Shown piece after piece: positions 59,885 through 64,000 of a stretch of DNA of 64,000 bases. How positions within the stretch are numbered: position 1 is the first letter of the stretch; each line of letters begins with the position of its first letter. This DNA is from Labyrinthula sp. Ha (Eukaryota > Sar > Bigyra > Labyrinthulida > Labyrinthulaceae): contig JAALGZ010000013.1 of NCBI GenBank assembly GCA_015227615.1, forward strand, positions 248,001 to 312,000, in the 5' to 3' direction. Position numbers and translations under genes: made by a program. The notes beneath the pieces are model-generated. The model saw only the letters and a program-made list of their open reading frames with translations. It was not told the origin of the DNA and did not search any database.

Positions 59885-61384
59885 ATGAAGGTACTACCTC
59901 TGTTGATGTACTTCCTGTGGTCTGTACAAGCTGAAATCATAGTAACTTTTCTCAATGAAGACAATGCACGTGGACCTTACAGAACAACTCGATTTTCGGA
60001 ATTAATAGGGACTTTCTCTTCTGATTGTGTTATTTCTACTAATGCCACTTTTCTTGGCAGCAGTGAAGATCCCTGCAAGAGGAGTTCAATCATCACAGAC
60101 TTGACTGGTCTAGTAGTATTCGCATTTTCTCTTGAAAGCCAAAGTTGTTATCCTGAAAAAGCTTATGAAAATCTAGAGAGTCTTGGTGCAGCTGCAGTTG
60201 TGAATGTAGGTAGACGACCAGCTGGATCAAATATGTATGCCTCATATTTCGGCTATCCGATAGGTAAAGGAAGTATTCCTTTTGTAGACACCAGTTATGA
60301 GTTCTTTGAGGATGTTTATAAAGAAATAAAAGACTCGAGTGAAAATGTTTTTGTAGAGCTTGATGGCTGTGATGATGAAAACCAGATTAAGGTGTGCTAT
60401 GAGGTAAGTGAGGTAGTCACACAATGGTTGTTCATGCCTATTACACTACTTAATCTTCTAACAGCAAGAAAATACTTGAAAAAAATAAAAAATACTGAAG
60501 GTACTGCCCCAAGAATATTTATCTTGAAATTCTTATTTTATCAAAATGTATACTTGACTGTTGCATTTTTCCTTAATTTAACTTCCTTTGATAAATACTT
60601 TTGGGCAACAGATGGTAAGTATAAAAATAATTTGGGATTCTTCTTTCTCGGCATCGAAGCTTCGTTGTTTTTTTTTGGAACTATAGTATGTGCTTATTAC
60701 TGGTTTTACTCAGCTAAGAAGTGTTTTTCAAACAGAAACTTATTCAATCTTCGATGTTTTAGAGTATTTTTTCATCTCTGTCATGAGGATTTTTTCAAAG
60801 GTTTAGGGTACTACTTTTGTTACGTCTATTCGGTTGTAGGTTTTCTTATCATTCAGTTTTTTCTCCAACAACCAGGAGCATACTTTGGCATTATCCCTAT
60901 TCTTCTCATGTCTACTGATCTTGTCGCATGTTTCATTTTTCTGGTTGCTAACAAAGTTTTCTTATCAAATGTGGTTAAAGTATTGGAACAAACAGGTATA
61001 AAAAATTCTTCAATATCCCAAATGTCACAGTGCACAGAGTTAACAGGGATTGGACTTGGAACATATTTAGATAAACATAATACTGAAAGAGAAGGTTCCT
61101 CACTACAAACTTACCGCTTAGTTGCACATTTGAACAAATGGCTTGTCTACTTTACATTCTTTTATCCTGTAATATTTGTTTTTGTTGGGTTTCAGGACAA
61201 GTTATATTTTGACGGGCATAGAGAGGATTCAGTTGCACTAGAGTTTTGTCTGATTAGCGTATTTAAGTTTGGGATTTACATACCCAGACTACTAATGGTT
61301 TATTGTCTGATAAAGGGGGTTTCTGGGATCACACCCAAGAAAACTGAGACTGTTACTGTTCCCCAATTTAGCGGCACGATATAA
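59885..61384 (+). CDS. Secretory-pathway membrane protein with a protease-associated-like domain and seven helices
   Basis: Predicted 499 residues from ATG 59885. Residues 1-16 (MKVLPLLMYFLWSVQA) look like a cleavable signal peptide. Residues about 18-165 resemble a protease-associated (PA) fold: LTGLVVFAFSLESQSCYPEKAYENLESLGAAAVVNV, then IPFVDTSYEFFEDV, with paired cysteines. Seven hydrophobic segments follow, at about 176-196, 210-230, 248-274, 303-326, 330-355, 410-433 and 446-470. The topology is that of a receptor: folded lumenal or extracellular domain, seven helices, short tail. I do not recognise an exact family. PA domains usually bind peptides or cargo, so a sorting receptor or signalling receptor are both possible. 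No G-protein-coupled-receptor motif such as DRY or NPxxY is evident. Confidence 0.85.
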   Translation: MKVLPLLMYFLWSVQAEIIVTFLNEDNARGPYRTTRFSELIGTFSSDCVISTNATFLGSSEDPCKRSSIITDLTGLVVFAFSLESQSCYPEKAYENLESLGAAAVVNVGRRPAGSNMYASYFGYPIGKGSIPFVDTSYEFFEDVYKEIKDSSENVFVELDGCDDENQIKVCYEVSEVVTQWLFMPITLLNLLTARKYLKKIKNTEGTAPRIFILKFLFYQNVYLTVAFFLNLTSFDKYFWATDGKYKNNLGFFFLGIEASLFFFGTIVCAYYWFYSAKKCFSNRNLFNLRCFRVFFHLCHEDFFKGLGYYFCYVYSVVGFLIIQFFLQQPGAYFGIIPILLMSTDLVACFIFLVANKVFLSNVVKVLEQTGIKNSSISQMSQCTELTGIGLGTYLDKHNTEREGSSLQTYRLVAHLNKWLVYFTFFYPVIFVFVGFQDKLYFDGHREDSVALEFCLISVFKFGIYIPRLLMVYCLIKGVSGITPKKTETVTVPQFSGTI

Positions 61385-64000
61385 ATCTACCCGTGCGCAA
61401 CGAAGTAGATTGCTAAATATTTTCCAAGGGAGTTTAAGTTAGAGTTTTTGTATTGTATAGAATGTTCTTGTTTAATAACTTCTTATCATAGTTTGAGATA
61501 AAGTTTAGTGCTTCTACGTTGTTGTAACAATAATGAGGTTGCATCTGTTAATTTTGTTCTCTAGTAAGCATAAACTGTTTATTCGCCGATGATAAAAATC
61601 TGTTACTAGCTTAAAATTACAAATAAGATTTATTGACTCCAGAGTCATATAATCCAATGCCTCGTTGGCTCAATATTCAATTTTCTAAAATACTTAGCCA
61701 AGATAAATAAACCACTAAACGACAGCAAATGTTGACTGAGAAGCTAAAGATGAAGATATATCAAGCACCAAGAATATCAATGATACATGAATTAGGTATA
61801 GTTGAGAAGGGAAGCAAAACTAGACACATTTGCATCAAGCATATGATATCAATATATTGGCTCAAAACCAACACAGTCTGCACCAGCTGATATAAATCCA
61901 AACCCAAGTTTAAGAACACCTTTCAAGTACTGAAAGAGAGGACACCTGTCTGTGTATTTGCGCACGGGGAGAAGGTGAAAGTGATTAAGAGCTTATTTTT
62001 TACGCTATATCAAAACTAGTTTTGTTCAGGAAGATTTTAAGTCCAAGAAGATTATAAAGGCATAATTATATTATTGGTAGGGCTCAAGAAAACAAAAGAT
62101 ATATATCTTTTTTTTATGTTAACTTGGTGCTCGAACAGTTGTCAAAATGTCAAGCTCATCCAAAGAAAAACTCAGAAAATTTTCCTATAGAACGACAGTT
62201 CACCCTGGGACATAATTGAGAACATTTGTCTTACAAATGGGGTTGGAAAGTATTGAACAACCAATATTCCAAAAAGGTATTAACCGTGAAGCTTCAAGGA
62301 TTAAGGAATAGATACACAAGAATATTTTGATTTGGAAGAAAAAGGGAAGTGATTGAAGTTTTTTTTTATATTAAGGGTTAGGGTTGAGGACTGTTAATTA
62401 ACATTAGCTGCGAATAGTACAATGGCAAGAATACATTTTCTTCAATTCGTTTCATCCTTGATCTATTCCTCAACGATAATTTAAACAAAAAATTTCATAA
62501 AAATCTCCAGCGAAATGGTAGGTGATACATGTCACATAAATTAACCCTTTTTCAATCAAGACATTTAGTACATGCCCTGCACGGTAAGAAACACTTTCTC
62601 CGCATGTCACAGCTGCAAGAAGAAACTATAGTCACATTCTTACCTCATGTTGTGAAACATGCTTTTCTTATGCTACGTCTGAAGTCACTTAAAATAAACT
62701 TCTTATCCCCAAAATCTTCTAGGATTCAACAATTCTTCATAAACCACAACCCCATGAAATCCATATTAACAACGTCATCTGTAACAATATTATCCTGTAT
62801 AAACAATCCTTTTAACTTGGAGAGGGATGCACCCGTATCCTTGCCTGTACTATTCCTATGGTAAGTTACAACTTCATTAAGAGTTCGGGGCTTCCACGTG
62901 AATTTTAAGTTTCCATGTCTTTTGATGGCTGAGTGAAACAATTCAATCCTTGAACTGACGTTGTGTGAAAATATAAGGTAAACTTCTATCCACACCCAAT
63001 ACACTTTTTTTCAGTTCTTTAGCTTCTGTAGAGTAAGTTCCTTAGGGTCGTCTACGAAATTGACCTATTTATTTTCTGGATAAGCTCATCAAGATCCTCC
63101 TCTCTTGTGAAGTTACCAATTGCTTCATCACGAAAGCTAAGGGAAAATTCTTAAGTTCCCATACCCCCTAACACCAGATGTAGCTATGTTTAATGTTACA
63201 AAATAATACTTTCTTCGAGAAGAATGTGCTGCTCCAGTTTCCTTCACGGCTTTCTCAAAGGCGTTGCCCCAAGTTTTCATTATTACCCTCCCCCCCCAAT
63301 TTATTAAAGCCCAACCGTTTCAATTTTCTATCTGCCCCACACTTGCGTCACTCTCAATTGCCATGTACCCAAAGCTGGATATCTCTAGAAAGAAACATAT
63401 TCTGCAAGAAAGTGTTGCTACTGTTCCATAGTCACTCATCCTATGTGCTGATACTGCTTTGATACTGTCCCTAGAAATATCTTTTAACTTATTTTACTGT
63501 TTTTTTTTGCAGACTGGGTCTATTCAGAGTCACTTTACGTTCTTTCTGATAATCAAAACTCAGATCAACTCCGTCTTCCCGCTCTATATGCCCTTTAACA
63601 CAACTTGTTAACCTCTGAATTCTAGCAATTTCACTCTGGTTAGCTACTTTTATATTTTTTCATAATTCTATTCACCACTTCTTCATCAAACAAGATACTT
63701 GCAAAATCAGGATGTGGAATAAAACTTGCTGAAAAATTTCCCATGTCAGCTACTTTGAGTTGTTTAATCATTCTCAATCCTTCTTCTGATTCTTGATGAT
63801 ATATTCTTTGTTATTTTAAAGTGCTTAACCTCATGATTATATATTTTCTTATCGATTGTGATGAAAACATGCATAAATGTGTTACAAATTAACATAAGAC
63901 AAACCTCAAACGATAAATTCTTATCTACAATAATAGGACCCACGTTGTATGTAGCATAATATACCTGGAACAACTATAGTTATTTATGGAAGACTTTCAG
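61385..64000. other. 3'-terminal stretch with coding-like but broken segments
   Basis: No intact gene is supported. On the minus strand from about 62550 to the window end several open pieces have protein-like composition (for example 62726-63004, with GNLKFTWKPRTLNEVVTYHR) in changing frames. A sequence with a good intron look, starting GTAAGAAT and ending TTCTTGCAG (31 nt, about 62613-62643, minus), lies among them. This may be a decayed gene, a gene with several tiny introns, or chance. No family is recognised. Confidence 0.3.

Noticed and set aside
62370-62390. GGGTTAGGGTTGAGG, similar to telomere repeats.
   Set aside because: Fewer than three units and imperfect; not a telomere or a convincing interstitial array.

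Overview
The window is AT-rich nuclear DNA from a single-celled eukaryote. Every recognised protein is eukaryotic: DNA polymerase delta subunit 2, a PGAP1-type GPI deacylase, an ERD2-like ER receptor, a LRR-Roc-COR protein, a full-length MDR-type ABC transporter, a rabconnectin/WDR7-like C-terminus and divergent actins. TAA, TAG and TGA all end genes and none occurs inside the clear reading frames, so the standard code is used. Three genes each carry one very short spliceosomal intron (29, 30 and 32 nt). Short introns plus divergent actins recall several unrelated protist groups (some alveolates, rhizarians and stramenopiles); I cannot place the organism from sequence alone.

Layout, left to right: an edge reading frame that may be a gene start (1-233, minus); a TruA/PUS-type tRNA pseudouridine synthase (2020-2991, plus) facing a divergent actin, here called A1 (3092-4219, minus); a gene-poor stretch; a second divergent actin, A2 (9586-10713, minus); a 5.9 kb gap; a tail-to-tail pair of ER genes, ERD2-like (16610-17518, plus, one intron) and PGAP1-like (17537-20506, minus); a 9.8 kb gap; a bubblegum-like long-chain acyl-CoA synthetase (30354-32456, plus); a Roco protein (37317-40238, plus) facing POLD2 (40374-41647, minus, one intron); a third actin-like gene, A3 (43463-44569, plus); a nearly identical inverted copy of the A1 locus (48838-51515); a WDR7-like C-terminal fragment (51542-52321, plus) facing the ABC transporter (52398-56386, minus, one intron); and a protease-associated-domain seven-helix membrane protein (59885-61384, plus). 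The last 2.6 kb holds no gene I can support.

The most notable structure is a 2.7 kb inverted duplication whose arms lie about 43 kb apart. It carries A1, the 3' end of the pseudouridine synthase and 1.3 kb of A1 upstream DNA. The arms are mosaic: only 4 of 1128 bases differ across A1, about 13% differ in part of the upstream DNA, and about 2.4% differ in a distal 290-bp block. The outer breakpoint cuts the synthase copy and lies 27 bp before the WDR7-like fragment. The second theme is an actin family with altered nucleotide-binding residues: A1 and A2 lack the counterparts of Gln137 and His161 used for ATP hydrolysis, and all three types change the second phosphate loop.

The genes form no single pathway. 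ERD2-like and PGAP1-like both act in the early secretory pathway, and WDR7-like proteins serve V-ATPase regulation. About 40 kb has no supportable gene; tRNA, rRNA and other RNA genes were sought by eye only and none was found.
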